A stretch of DNA of 64,000 nt from Ceratopteris richardii. Taxonomy: Eukaryota; Streptophyta; Polypodiopsida; Polypodiales; Pteridaceae. The stretch is taken from the NCBI GenBank assembly GCA_020310875.1, contig CM035407.1:92149132-92213131 (forward strand), in the 5' to 3' direction. Positions 1-11,790 of the stretch are shown piece by piece (within the stretch, counting starts at the first letter, position 1; every line of letters starts with the position of its first letter). Under the pieces are notes generated by a model. It was not told where the DNA came from, did no database searches, and saw nothing but the letters and a program-made list of their open reading frames with translations. Position numbers and translations under genes: made by a program.

Positions 1-2
1 GA

Positions 3-185
3 GTCAAGTTATACCAAGAACCTCTTACAGAGGATATGCTTACGAGACTCAACACTGCTAAGAAGTGAAAAGAAGAGGAGTTAAGGGTGAGGGAAGAAGC
101 ACAGGCAGAGGCCACAGAGCGTATGAGGCGAAATAAGTTAAGGTGACTAGGCCTAGATGTCAACTCAAAAGCCCCAAAATATCAC
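3..185 (+). pseudogene. pol: Integrase C-terminal tail, Gypsy-1
   Basis: Reading from base 3 gives VKLYQEPLTEDML and LNTAKK, close to VKLYQEPLTEEML and LNTAKK in the integrase tail of Gypsy-A. A Lys/Glu/Arg-rich helix-like stretch follows. Stops fall at 66-68 and again near 140-150. The frame is the same one used by the downstream protease-like domain, so in the ancestor integrase and that domain were probably one polyprotein. Only the tail is present; the catalytic core lies outside the window. Confidence 0.8.
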
Positions 186-606
186 ATGGATATGTGCCAA
201 AAATCGGGCATAACTACTTCTCAAGTCATTGACCGACATGCCTTTGTGACCATAGAGATAGGACAAGGAAAGGGTGCAAGGACTGTGAAAGCATTGATTG
301 ACTCAGGTGCAGCAAGTAGTGCAGTTAGACTATCCTACTGCCAAAACTTGCAGTTGAACATCAATCCCATAGAAGCTTATCTCATAGGATTGGGAGGTGT
401 GGAAACCCCTTGTTTGGGCGAGGTGGAACTTCCCATCTACCTGCAAGATGTTCCAATGAAAGTCAAAGTGCTAGTGTGTCAAGATGAGAACCTTACATAA
501 CCACTTGTCTTAGGACAAGATTGGATTTATGACAATGCAGTCAACTTAAACCTAAGAAGTCAACTTCTTCAAGTTTGGGTCCAGGGACAATGCTTTACAT
601 TAGAAC
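186..606 (+). pseudogene. Second retropepsin-like domain (PR2) after integrase, Gypsy-1
   Basis: An open stretch of 104 codons (186-500) followed by in-frame read-through. It contains ALIDSGAASSAVRL, the Asp-Ser-Gly active-site loop of aspartic proteases, then a conserved GLGGVETP segment. After one stop (498-500) comes LVLGQDWIYD, which matches the family's C-terminal hydrophobic-Leu-Gly-x-Asp/Arg motif. This is not the usual retrotransposon protease: it sits downstream of integrase, while Gypsy-A has a normal PR upstream of RT as well. The same domain lies at the same place in A (54480-54850). Function is inferred from the fold motif only; it could be an inactive structural domain. Confidence 0.7.
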
Positions 607-1442
607 TAGAAAATGGCATGCTCACAAATCCAGATGTCACATCTTGTAGTTCTTCTAAGACTAATCATATGGAAGAAGATGTTGTATGTGTCAAAAGCTC
701 TATGATGCAGAAGGAGTCAATCGTGGAAGAACAGGTTCGAAGGCGGGTGGATCTTTCTTCTTCTCCAAAGAATCAAGTAGCCACAGTAGTGAGCCCACCA
801 CACAGGCAAACACAACCGTTCACTACAACTACCACATCAAATAGAAAGACACCATTCGACAAGAAAGCAGTTCCGAGCATGAAATAGATCTGGGTACGCA
901 AAGGAGAGCAACCACCAGCCTTGCCCCCACAAAGCCCATCCAGGCAAGCCAACCAGGCCAAAAGATGAAGGAAGCAGCTCGGACAAGCTCAATCACAAGG
1001 TATCCAACAAGTTTGGGTGCCTAAGAAATTAGCTGCAGCTCAACAAGGGCGGTTACAGATGTGGGTACCTAAGAAGCTCTTACATCCACAACAACCTATG
1101 TTCTCCCACATGCGAAAGGTCTCAACAAAGAAGCCAAAAAGTGAAAAGGGCAAGAACCACGTACAGAGACCGAAAGAAGATCAAATCAACTCTTCAACAA
1201 TAGTAGGAAGACGTGCAAAAAATATATGGGTTTGGAAGCCAAAAGTACAAGTAGCCTCCACCGAACCAAAGTGCCAACCACACTGGATACCACAGTTTAG
1301 AAAGCATCCAAAGAGGAAGATGCCTGAAGTGATCTTTACAGTGCCAAATATTGTTCTAAAATGGACCCCAATAAGGAGGATTACATCATTTCGAGATCCA
1401 ATGGATAACTCCACCAAAGCTGGCATCAACATCGATAAGTAA
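607..1442 (+). pseudogene. Trp-motif spacer region, Gypsy-1
   Basis: Continues in the PR2 frame with stops near 885 and 966. The region is basic and Ser/Thr/Gln-rich. It carries repeated short tryptophan motifs: IWVRKGE, VWVPKKL, MWVPKKL, IWVWKPK, HWIPQ and KWTPI, separated by 10 to 60 residues. Equivalent motifs occur after PR2 in Gypsy-A and in L and M. I recognise no catalytic domain. The repeats could be binding motifs for a partner protein or nucleic acid; that is inference. Confidence 0.6.
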
Positions 1443-2676
1443 CTTCGAAAGCCTTGCCAAGCGACAACCATGTGCTTCTTGCACAACCCTATCTTTTGCA
1501 CCATTCAGGTCATGCACTTCCAAAGTATGCATTAATATAGGGCCCTATTACATGGCCGTGCATAGACACATTTGAGAGTCCCATGCACAAGAGCACATTG
1601 ACATATGTCAACTATTTTTTTTGATACTAACATCTGTCTTCTTGTTTGGTGACATTGTTCCTCAAAAAAAAAAAAAAAAAAAAAAAAGAAGAGAAAGAAC
1701 TTGTTCCCAGGTTTCGCTCATGGAACATGAATTAGTCATGCTTAGTGAAGATTGAACCATCGATTACTGGGCATTTATCAGTTTGGATAGAAGTGTGTCT
1801 CGGCTAGCAGATAATGTAATTGCTGCCTTATCTGGTAGATGTCAAGAACTTGGCATGAACATGGCATCCACAACTATGTTTCCCCTTACCAGGGTAGGAG
1901 TGAAGAGCTTGAAGGTCCGCAACTTGAGAGATGCTTAACTACCATATGTACAAGAGCATCCAAGGAGATATCTGTAAGGGATAGTTTTGGTACCATGCAA
2001 ATCCTTGTATGCTGAATTATAAAGAAATTCAATTCTCAGTATTTGGCAAATGATGCATTGAAAAGAGGAGACAGGATCAACCACTCAAAAGATCTCATCA
2101 GTGGACCATCAACATGGACATTCATCAACAATGTTCCATCCCAAAGGCCGAGTGTACAACACAAAGAGATGAACATCGATCGACCTTCTCCATGGTAAGT
2201 ATCTTTACTTTGGAAACATCATAACCATGATAGCTTAGGAAACCTCTCCGTCGGCATACCCTTGAGCACTTAGCTCAAGACCCCCAATTTTTGCACTATA
2301 CTTCTTCCGATGCATTTTCCAAGTAAGCATGCATAGGGCTACATTACAAGGCCGTGCACAAGGCACATATTTTCCTCAACCCATGCACGAACACACTTAC
2401 CCATCATCCATTATGGGTTATGAGTACTTGGCATGACTACCATGAACATCATCTTTGGACGATCTGAGGTCATCAATGGAGACTCACAACGACACAATCA
2501 TGCTGGAATCCAACGAAGAAGTACATACCAAGGCACTACAACTTGCAAAGGCTCGCACTGACAGATGAAGAACCGGACAAAGAACCTTGCCACATCTGGA
2601 AGCCAGACAACTTTTGTTCATACAGAAGGGACACTCCCTCTCAAAGCACTACTTGGAACAACCACTACAACAAGGG
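1443..2676 (+). other. Non-coding 3' region of Gypsy-1
   Basis: No convincing coding region. It holds an A-run near 1664-1687 and scattered stops. The last 100 bases can be read as a sequence ending QQGSVRDDR, which resembles the end of ORFX in Gypsy-A (EQRSVRGDRR). So either ORFX was lost here with only its 3' tip left, or the tip is conserved as nucleotide sequence. Confidence 0.5.
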
Positions 2677-2711
2677 TCTGTCAGGGACGACAGACTCGAG
2701 AGGGGGGGGAG
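2677..2711 (+). promoter_or_regulatory. Hairpin plus polypurine tract, Gypsy-1
   Basis: TCTGTC, six bases, then GACAGA (2677-2694) form a perfect 6-bp stem. A purine run with nine G follows and abuts the LTR. The polypurine tract primes plus-strand DNA synthesis. The same stem and spacing occur in L and A. Confidence 0.75.
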
Positions 2712-3335
2712 TGTTGAAGCTGAAGGTCAAGGACAAAGCACAGGAGCACATCAAAGAGGTGGACACACAAGAAGAAGGAGCAAGTAGGGAGCTCCAAGAT
2801 ATGTATGTCAAATTTTCAGAAGAATCCCCTACAACAATAGTGATTTTCATCACTGAAAACCATTGTAAATACCATTTTCTATTTTTCCAACTCCATTTTG
2901 TTCAAGCCAAGGAGTCCTTGAGCTTGAGGAGTATTAGAAGTATCATCCTACCAATTTTCATAATTTTTAGACTTCATTTGATCCCTCAAATAAGCCGGGG
3001 AACCTAATTTTTAACTAGGCCGAACACTAGGTCTGGATAGGGCCAAAACTAGTCAAAAAACTATAAAAAGAGCTAGAGAGCTCATTTTTGAGGTTAGCTT
3101 GTGAGAGAATAGAGCTTTTGTAAGAGAACTCTTTTGCAATCAAAGCTTTCCATTGTTCCTCTCTTTGATCTTACCTTATACGCGTGTGTGTGTATGTGTG
3201 TGCATGTTTGTGTGCTTTCACTCACGCACTTGTGCCTTCACTTGCTCGTGGTCTTCATACCGGTCCTCACGTCTCCGCGGATTGACAAGTAAAGGAGGTG
3301 ATGCTTACGCTTGAGCTACACCATGCTAAAGGACA
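2712..3335 (+). repeat. 3' LTR of Gypsy-1 (624 bp)
   Basis: Begins TGTTGAAG after the polypurine tract and ends GGACA. It shares with the A and L LTRs the block around TTTTTAACTAGGCC, a CTATAAAAAGAGC TATA box (about 3060), and a GTGTGTGTATGTGTGTGCATG-like tract near 3185-3205. Confidence 0.85.
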
Positions 3336-3540
3336 CCTATGAGTCACTGGCCTCAGACGATCAAATGCTTTGTCTATCCTTGCCTAGGTGTCTACCAGAT
3401 CTTAGGTTCATAAGCTTTGTCCTTTAGTCCCAAGTTTCCCTTTGTATTGCTCAAAATCCTTTGGAGTACCCTTGGTTTCCTAGTCCCACCTGAGGGTCAA
3501 CTTCAAAATACTTCCCCTTGGTTTCCTACTATCTTCATGG
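3336..3540 (-). mobile_element. Gypsy-F': leader and gag start, minus strand
   Basis: On the minus strand the gag start codon is at 3411 and the first 25 or so codons run to 3336, where the Gypsy-1 LTR cuts them. Bases 3412-3540 match the leader just before the gag start of Gypsy-F (11791-11900). This is a second gag start lying downstream of F's own gag tail, so it is a rearranged or tandem copy. Confidence 0.7.
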
Positions 3541-3734
3541 GACTAGTCTGGACTACGAGCATGAGAGTTGTTTTTTGAGACCAACGGGCTTACTGGCACC
3601 AAAGCTCTATTAGGGTTTTCATCTGCCACTGTATGCTTAACTGGAATCACATTGCGAGGAGCTGGTGGTTGGTTTCCTAGGATTGTTTGTGGCCTATATG
3701 GTGCCTGATATTGTTGTTGTGGCCTATAACATGG
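3541..3734 (-). pseudogene. gag: gag C-terminal segment of Gypsy-F (distal to Copia-E)
   Basis: On the minus strand this encodes a Gln/Pro-rich stretch then residues like NRALVPVSP. It matches Gypsy-A at about 48220-48400, just after the first zinc knuckles of gag. It is the continuation of the gag at 9956-11790, separated by the Copia-E insertion (target duplication TTATT). It ends at a junction with F' leader near 3540. Confidence 0.75.
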
Positions 3735-3739
3735 TTATT

Positions 3740-5330
3740 TGTTGGATAAACAATGTTCCTATTGGTCCATTCTATCTAGAATTTACAGGATGTGTACAAA
3801 GCTTCTATACTCCTTCAAGCTGACGGTCGTGTATCAGTATCTCTAGCTATTCAGTTCAATCCTTAGTACAAGAACCACGTTGGGCAGCGTGGGTAGCTCG
3901 ATTTTCCTCTTACAGTAGCCACCAGGGTTTGAATCTTGCAGACAGCAGCACGAAGGCTTTTGATGAGCTTTTGATTTTAACAAACCAAAAAGACGAACGC
4001 GTACCGAATATTTTCGTAAGTTTTTTCAGATCGATAACGATCTTATGCTTTAAGCGATCGTGGCTTTATTGGTTGCTTTATTATTGCTTTTCAAGATAGA
4101 CAAAAGACTATATAAGAAGAGCATTGGCTCACTTGTATTCATCCTTCACCTAGTATTCAACACAAGCTTGGAGCTTGGACCTCAGTAGAGGTGGTGTTTC
4201 TTCTAGCACATGGGGCAGCCATGGTGCTAACTTGAAGCATGTTGAGGAGCAGCTATGGAGTTCTTCTTAATGATTCTTCTTGAAGAAGATGAAGGGTGTG
4301 CTCACACTCTAGCTCATGGAGAGGAGGTTATCTCTTGTTCATGGCAAGAAGACTTGGTCATTAGCAGCTTAATGGTGAGGATCGCCCATCTACATGATGT
4401 ATTTGAAGATCATCTTCTACGAGAAGATGTTAGGTTGAAGATTATCTTCTACAAGAAGATGTCTGGCTACTTCAAAGACATTGGATGGGACCATCTACAT
4501 GATTTTAAAGATTATCTTCTACACGAAGATATTAGGTTGAAGATTGTCTTCTACAAGAAGATATCGGGCTACTTCAAAGACATTAGATGGTGATTAACAT
4601 AAGATTCACATCTTATGTTAAGTATTCAGGTACATATTCTCTTTATGCACACAGGTACTACTTGAAGTTTATGGAGGCTGTGGCGTTCATATCAGAAGGA
4701 GTCATATTCGGCATAGGTACAAGAGAATCAGTACTTATATGCTTTATGCATATTTTTATGAGGTGTTTGAGAAGGTGTGTTCACATGAGTTTGAGGATTT
4801 CCGGCAACAATCTTGTTAGCATTCTATGCTACTTTATAAGTATGTGATCTTTTCACACACGTATCTGACTTAGGGTCTTCCATAGCCTAAGTTTAGATGT
4901 AGGTTTGTTGACCATCAGTTTCACACTGATCCTTCCTCATTCAGTCACTCATATTCACTCTTCTATAACCTATTAGGTCACACATCTCATGTATATTCAG
5001 ATTACTGCCCACACATCTGAATATGTTTGTTACATTGTACATTCGCTCATGCATCTATTTCTCATCACATAGAGTGGCTGAGAATTTTACTCCCACATTG
5101 TACATTGAACATTGGTATATATGATACTATGAGTAAGCGATGGCTTACGTAACACCTTACACATGTCGTCTATTCTTTCTCTATCTTTGTCTCATCATCT
5201 GTATGATTAAGTTGTGGTATGTTCATGTTTTGTCAATATGGAAGATTGCTAGAATTAATGTTGTACATGAATGGAACTATGGAACCATGGACCTATGACA
5301 TGAGCCTAAGGGCCTACCTCACTTCCAACA
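3740..5330 (+). repeat. 5' LTR of Copia-E
   Basis: 1,591 bp, TG...CA. By eye it differs from the 3' LTR at about 20 positions (roughly 1.3%). It contains an internal near-duplication: around 4430-4590 two segments share the CTTCTACAAGAAGAT and GGCTACTTCAAAGACATT elements. Short open frames inside it (4255-4593, 4587-4847) recur in the other LTR, as expected for a repeat, and are not taken as genes. Confidence 0.9.
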
Positions 5331-5332
5331 TT

Positions 5333-5344
5333 TGGTATCAGAGC
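5333..5344 (+). promoter_or_regulatory. Primer binding site of Copia-E
   Basis: TGGTATCAGAGC, complementary to the 3' end of plant initiator-Met tRNA, two bases after the LTR end. This is the standard copia primer site. Confidence 0.9.
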
Positions 5345-8300
5345 ACTAAGGTTTTGGTTTCAGAACTTTAGATCTTTGGCATCAATGCATTAAGGCTCAT
5401 TCATAATCCCAGGTTCCTAGACTTCCAGATTTACAACATATAATTTAAAGGCATCTTCTAATATTTGACATTTGACATACAAACTTAATCTAGATGAGTA
5501 GAGATTTGAGAATTAGACACTTCAGTTACATTCATCAGTGTGGAGTATGAAGTTGATGATCTGTTAGCAGCCAAATATTTTTGAAGAGTATGCAAATACT
5601 TTACAAAAGTATTGTTTGAAGACCCAGACTTGATGAAGAGAAGACTACTTCAAATTCAAGGAAGAACAATGGTTTAGAGAAGATGAAGGAATCAGATCAA
5701 CATCAAATCACAGGTATCAGTTTCTACTATCAGATTATCATTTGCAGGTCATATCTTAGAAGAGCAGTTATGAAGAGATTTGAAGAAATTCAAGGAATGC
5801 TTTTATACACTTTCATCTTTTGAAAGTTAAAGGCTACATCAGGTATCTAGAGGTTTTTTCTAGAAAGTTTTGAAAGATCTCTTTCATGGCAAGAAAGTTC
5901 ATCTAAGAAGACAAATGTGAAGATGGGATGAGTTTTATTTTCAGCCAATTTTCTATTCTAAGTTGGTTGGATATCAAGGTACAAATGTATCTAGAGAAGG
6001 TAACTCTAGAAGGGCAATTCATCATTCAGACAACGATTGGTGAATTTAGTCGTTTCAGACATTCGAAACAACATTTTGATTCAGAGATATGAGGAGATGA
6101 TAAAATATGATTCTATATTCACTTCCATTTATATACCATGTTTGTTTTATCTCTTACTCTTACATTAGAGGAAGAGAAAAGTTCGTTTGAAGAAGTCAAG
6201 AGTGTTTGCTACTTCAAGATGAAGAGAACAAAAGGTATGGAAGAGAAGTTTGAAGATGTTGACATCATCATGTGGAAGAAAGACGCAGAAGAAGAAAGTC
6301 CATCATTTCCAAAAGAAAAGTAAGGCTTCCTTTTCTCATATATTTTCCATATACTTTTCCTATTATATCCTCTACATCCAAAGACAAGTCTACGAGAACA
6401 TCTTGTTTAAAGAAGAAGCAGTTTCTTGTTTTGCATTACACTTGGTCATGATTTAGTAGATTTGACAAAGAATTGCATCGAGAGAAACAAAAGCACTCAT
6501 ATGTGTATGAGTTATGTTGAAGCTTTTAAGCAGGCAGCTATGTTCCCTCAAAGAATTCTTGGAGTGTCAATACAGAGCTACTTGGTATATGACAAGTTGC
6601 AGAGAAGTATATTTCTTCTTTATCTAACTCTTGAGGTAAAAGAGTTTTTTGTAGCAGATGTTGAAGACTTGCGTTGAGGTTTTATGTTTGGAAAAGGTTA
6701 CCTCATACTCAGTATTTTCAGAAACTTCAGAAAATTCAGATTTGCTGATGTACAGGTCATTTGAAGAATCTACTTTTTATGATTGTCGAGTTTTTTGGAT
6801 ACATGCTTGTATTCAAAAAGGTGTTCCATTAGATCCTATAACTTGATTGAAAAGTGGAGTTAGCCAAAAGAAAACCAAGCAGGTACTATCACATTTCACC
6901 CGGGTAAAATATGAAAGTTATGAAGTATCAACTTGCAGCTTTTGGAGTTCTCAAGGTGAGAAGTTTGTCCACTTATATTTCAAGTAGGAATTGCAGATTC
7001 CTTGAAGGATTTGTTTGAAGAAAAGTTTTACAACTTTTTGAGAAGCATGGACACTTGGAGACATTCAGGTAATAAATCAAACATTCAGTCATGAAGGTTT
7101 GATGACAGCAGATTCTACACAGGAGAGATCATTGATCTTGGATAGATCTTGTATGATCTTGAGTATTTATGATTCAATTGTCTATCCTTTGTTTATGAAG
7201 ATTCTTAACATTGGAAGAAGTAAGTCAAAGATTCAGATTCTATCAGATTTGTGTTGCAAAGAGATAGAAATACTTGTTATGTTGCAGAAGGTTATGAATC
7301 CTATAAAGCTTTCAACAAGGTTTTGTTATGTTAGGATCAGCTAACCTTATTCTAGATTTTGGAAAGCTGAAGAATGACATGGAAAGGTATTGGCATGTGC
7401 ACAATGCTAATAAAAAGGGTTCAGAGATTTTGTTTCAGATACAGGTATTGATCACTGAACATCAGATTTATGAAGGAAGACGTTCCAGATTTCATAAAGT
7501 CTGATATATTTGAAGAATACTGGATACTAGTGTTAAGTCATCCAGGGGGGTGATGAAACATGAAGACTTATTTTCAAGCCATATGTAAAAGAATGCAGAT
7601 TCATACCTACAGGTATTCCTATTTCAGGTATTCCTATATTTCCTTTGTCAGGTTCTCTTTATGTTCCAACTTTGAAAGAAGAAGGAAGAAGAAGAATATT
7701 TGGAGAAAGTTCCTGTTAGGATGTTCCTGTTCAGGAGAAGGTTCCAGAGTTCTATTGAAGAGAAGCTTGATATTTCAGAAAGGTATATTTCAGACGTGCG
7801 CACATATATGTTTATACCAAGTTCTGAAGGAAAGAGGTATGAATGATTTAAAGGATGAAGACATGATGACATCATAGATTTTTTGACTCATATTGAGTTG
7901 AGTACAGTCAGAGATGAACCAGCAGTGTTCATAATACACTAAGTTGTGAGTTGACAGTCACAGGTTCCAGGATTCAGTTCTTGATTTTTAGTGTATTTAC
8001 ATGACACAGCAGAAGTATGTTGAGAAACCTTTTTGGAAGGTAAATGCAAATATGTGGATCCTAGTGTATGTTTTCAGGTTTTTGAAGACAGGAGATAGCA
8101 GGTGCAGAGACAGTTCATGCTATATTTGTTGTCAAGCAGTGATTGCTTGAAAAGAACACTATATCTAGTTTGCATATTTTCTCAGGTATTATGGTTCATA
8201 TTCAACAAGTTCAAGTTTTTTGAAGGAAAGTCAATTTCAGTTTTGAAGAAGACTTTTTCTGAAGTATCGGAAGTACAAGCTTGAAGCTTGTGGTAATTTG

Positions 8301-8350
8301 CAGATTATAACGTTTGCAGATCTAGTCCAGAATGCACCAATATGACATTG
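5345..8350 (+). other. Interior of Copia-E, no recognisable coding capacity
   Basis: 3.0 kb rich in GAAGA and TTCAG words. The longest open frames are about 100 codons (for example 7560-7877) and overlap each other in several frames without conserved motifs. No Cys-His knuckle, Asp-Ser-Gly, integrase or YVDD signature was found. Confidence 0.7.
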
Positions 8351-8360
8351 CAGGGGGGAT
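8351..8360 (+). promoter_or_regulatory. Polypurine tract of Copia-E
   Basis: CAGGGGGGAT directly before the 3' LTR. Confidence 0.75.
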
Positions 8361-9950
8361 TGTTGGATAAACAATGTTCCTATTGGTCCATTCTATCTAG
8401 AATTTACAGGATGTGTACAAAGCTTCTATACTCCTTCAAGCTGACGGTCGCGTATCAGTATCTCTAGCTATTCAGTTCAGTCCTTAGTACAAGAACCACA
8501 TTGGACAGCGTGGGTAGCTCGATTTCCTCTTACAGTAGCCACCAGGGTTCGAATCTGGCAGACAGCAGCGCGAAGGCTTTTGATGAGCTTTTGATTTTAA
8601 CAAACCAAAAAGACGAACGCGTACGGATTATTTTCGTAAGTTTTTTCAGATCGATAACGATCTTATGCTTTAAGCGATCGTGGCTTTATTGGTTGCTTTA
8701 TTATTGCTTTTCAAGATAAACAAAAGACTATATAAGAAGAGCATTGGCTCACTTGTATTCATCCTTCACCTAGTATTCAACACAAGCTTGGAGCTTGGAC
8801 CTCGGTAGAGGTGGTGTTTCTTCTAGCACATGGGGCAGCCATGGTGCTAACTTGAAGCATGTTGAGGAGCAGCTATGGAGTTCTTCTTAATGATTCTTCT
8901 TGAAGAAGATGAAGGGTGTGCTCACACTCTAGCTCATGGAGAGGAGGTTATCTCTTGTTCATGGCAAGAAGACTTGGTCATTAGCAGCTTAATGGTGAGG
9001 ATCGCCCATCTACATGATGTATTTGAAGATCATCTTCTACAAGAAGATGTTAGGTTGAAGATTATCTTCTACAAGAAGATGTCTAGCTACTTCAAAGACA
9101 TTGGATGGGACCATCTACATGATTTTAAAGATTATCTTCTACACGAAGATATTAGGTTGAAGATTGTCTTCTACAAGAAGATATCCGGCTACTTCAAAGA
9201 CATTAGATGGTGATTAACATAAGATTCACATCTTATGTTAAGTATTCAGGTACATATTCTCTTTATGCACACAGGTACTACTTGAAGTTTATGGGGGCTG
9301 TGGCGTTCATATCAGAAGGAGTCCTATTCGGCATAGGTACAAGAGAATCAGTACTTATATGCTTTATGCATATTTTTATGAGGTGTTTGAGAAGGTGTGT
9401 TCACATGAGTTTGAGGATTTCCGGCAACAATCTTGTTAGCATTCTATGCTACTTTATAAGTATGTGATCTTTTCACACACGTATCTGACTTAGGGTCTTC
9501 CATAGCCTAAGTTTAGATGTAGGTTTGTTGACCATCAGTTTCACACTGATCCTTCCTCATTCAGTCACTCATATTCACTCTTCTATAACCTATTAGGTCA
9601 CACATCTCATGTATATTCAGATTACTACCCACACATCTGAATATGTTTGTTACATTGTACATTCACTCATGCATCTATTTCTCATCACATGGAGTGGCTG
9701 AGAATTTTACTCCCACATTGTACATTGAACATTGGTATATATGATACTATGAGTAAGCGATGGCTTACGTAACACCTTACACATGTCGTCTATTCTTTCT
9801 CTATCTTTGTCTCATCGTCTGTATGATTAAGTTGTGGTATGTTCATGTTTTGTCAATATGGAAGATTGCTAGAATTAATGTTGTACATGAATGGAACTAT
9901 GGAACCATGGACCTATGACATGAGCCTAAGGGCCTACCTCACTTCCAACA
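8361..9950 (+). repeat. 3' LTR of Copia-E
   Basis: 1,590 bp, near-identical to 3740-5330, followed by the target duplication TTATT. Confidence 0.9.
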
Positions 9951-9955
9951 TTATT

Positions 9956-11790
9956 GGTATTGATTCTAATACCTACCCTATTGGTAAGGTTGCTGATAAT
10001 TTTGTTTGACAACCTGCCTATTGTAGGGACAATCTTGAGCCATGTGGTTCGTGTATTTTCTCTCAATTGTGGAGTATGGAGCAATCAAGTTTCCTTGATC
10101 GGGAAAACATTGGCCATGTGGTCTCCTCCACAATTGTAACATCGCTTCAATGAGGTGACCCTTGGTGTTTTTCTATTTTGAACTCCTAGATTCTTGGAAA
10201 CCTACTCTTCTATCTCATCTATCTCAGTGGAGGTTTTGGAGGTATGACTAGTAGAACTATCAAAATCCTTATAGAGTTTGGACAATTCTAACTCCTCACC
10301 CTAGTTGCCTTCTATGTCAATGCACATCCGCACACACTCTTCTATGGATGTAGGCTCTTTCAAGTACACATATGATATTAACTTGGTGCTTAGTAAGCCA
10401 TCTGAAAACAAGGCCACTTGTTTGGCCGGTGTGGGTAACTTTGGAATAGGGAATCTTTCTAAGTACCATCTGAACCGTCTTCCTGCAAGTCACACTATTT
10501 CTTGGGGTGTCTGCTTGAAGCTGTGGATCAAGGATGATGTATTCCTGATGCCACTCTTAGAAAATTCTACAATGAATTCTTCTAGCAGTTGACCTATATC
10601 TCGATAGTTGCAACCGTTTAGGGTTTGAAACCAAGCTAAGGCAGTACCCTTGAGAGTCAAACCAAATGCCTTGAATTGTGTGAACAAGTCCTCAACTTGT
10701 TCAGCTCTTAACACTTGTTTGAACTCAGCCACATGATCATAAGGATCTCTTGACCCATCAAAATAGTTATTCATTGCCTTGACCACTTGAGAGGGTCTAA
10801 GGGTTCTTGGGTGCTCTCGCGGTCTAGGCAATGGAAAATCATGTTCATCTCTTTGATGCCTATGTGCTTGATGTCTATCCCTTTCAGATCTTTCACCTTC
10901 AAGTCCTGATCTATCTCTACCTATAGTCTGTGCAAAGCTTATCTCAAGTCTCTCTATAGCTCTTTTCCTCTGGGTTTCATGGGCCTTGGATGATCGTGCT
11001 CCTTCAAGGCCATGGGAAACATTAGATCTTGGTGGAGGGATAATCACTTCACCCTACCAAGTGTATGCATGTTTGTCATGCTCTGTTACCAAGAACATTT
11101 TCTCCAATGTGTGATCTAGATAAACAACTTTGCATGGTGTCTTAGGATATTTGAGCTCATAGATGGTGACTATTAGGCTAGGTTGATCTGGCTTGAATCT
11201 CCAAAAGGCTTCCTCTATTTCTCTAATCAAGAATAGTTCTATGCTTTTGTTGTCTTGAGGGATCCAATTTGGAGTGATCACTCTGGTTAAGATAGATTTC
11301 CCTCGAGGAGTCTTGGGTTCTTGTCATAGGTCTCCTTGCTCTAGGTCTCCTATCTCATGCTCAGGAACTCATCTATCCTATGTGGTAAGTTTGTGACCAC
11401 ATATATGGTTCCTTCCTTATCAATGTATGAACCATACTCAAACTTGACCACTGGGTGTTCAAGTCCAAAGGGTTGATCTGGATTTTTGAGTTGGACCACT
11501 GATTGCCTTAGGCCATCCTCATAGATGTGAGCACCTAATCCGTTTGTCCGAATATATTCCAATTGTGCTTTATAGGGACCTTTTGGTGTCTGCAAATAGC
11601 CAATGTTTGAGCTACCTGAGGGTTTCTCCATGTTGAAGGACATTTAAGAATCACTTGTGTCAGAACTTAGCACGTAGGGATAACCACTAAGTTGCTGTGC
11701 CCAAGACCTAGCTGTATGGTTGACACTAGCCTCAGATGATCTAATGCTTTGTCTATCCTTGCTTAGGTGTCTACCAGATCTCAGGTTCAT
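9956..11790 (-). pseudogene. gag: gag of Gypsy-F, broken
   Basis: The start codon is at 11790 (minus), reading MNLRSG-like as in Gypsy-A. Fragments in order: 11350-11643 (GAHIYEDGLRQSVV), 11054-11281 (LEKMFLVTEHDKHAYTW), and 10490-11047 with the capsid-like retrotransposon gag domain (NYFDGSRDPYDHVAEFKQ, AFGLTLKGTALAWF). Zinc-knuckle remnants lie near 10000-10140. Stops and frameshifts separate the pieces (one stop near 11643). Gag would form the particle and bind RNA. Copia-E cuts it after the knuckle region at 9955. Confidence 0.85.

Larger units (their letters stand above)
1..3335 (+). mobile_element. Gypsy-1: 3' part of a Ty3/gypsy element, cut by the window edge
   Basis: The window opens in the C-terminal tail of an integrase that matches the equivalent part of Gypsy-A (about 54245-54400). 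A second protease-like domain, a Trp-motif spacer, a long non-coding stretch, a polypurine tract and a 3' LTR follow. The large ORFX of A and L is missing here apart from a possible C-terminal relic before the polypurine tract. The right flank is minus-strand gypsy gag, so Gypsy-1 inserted into F'. The target duplication cannot be checked because the left end lies outside the window. Confidence 0.85.
3740..9950 (+). mobile_element. Copia-E: non-autonomous LTR element with very long LTRs (6.2 kb)
   Basis: Two direct repeats of 1,591 and 1,590 bp start TGTTGGATAA and end TCCAACA. The target duplication TTATT (3735-3739 and 9951-9955) interrupts gag of Gypsy-F. A primer site and a polypurine tract are present. 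The 3.0 kb interior has no gag, protease, integrase or RT that I can recognise, so it resembles a large retrotransposon derivative mobilised in trans. The strand follows the primer site. Confidence 0.9.

Noticed and set aside
4255..4847. Two open frames repeated at 8875-9467
   Set aside because: They lie inside the two LTRs of Copia-E, so duplication follows from the LTR, and no family is recognised.
5345..8350. A multi-exon host gene inside Copia-E
   Set aside because: TTCAG/GTA words look like splice sites, but no open frame between them gives a recognisable protein.
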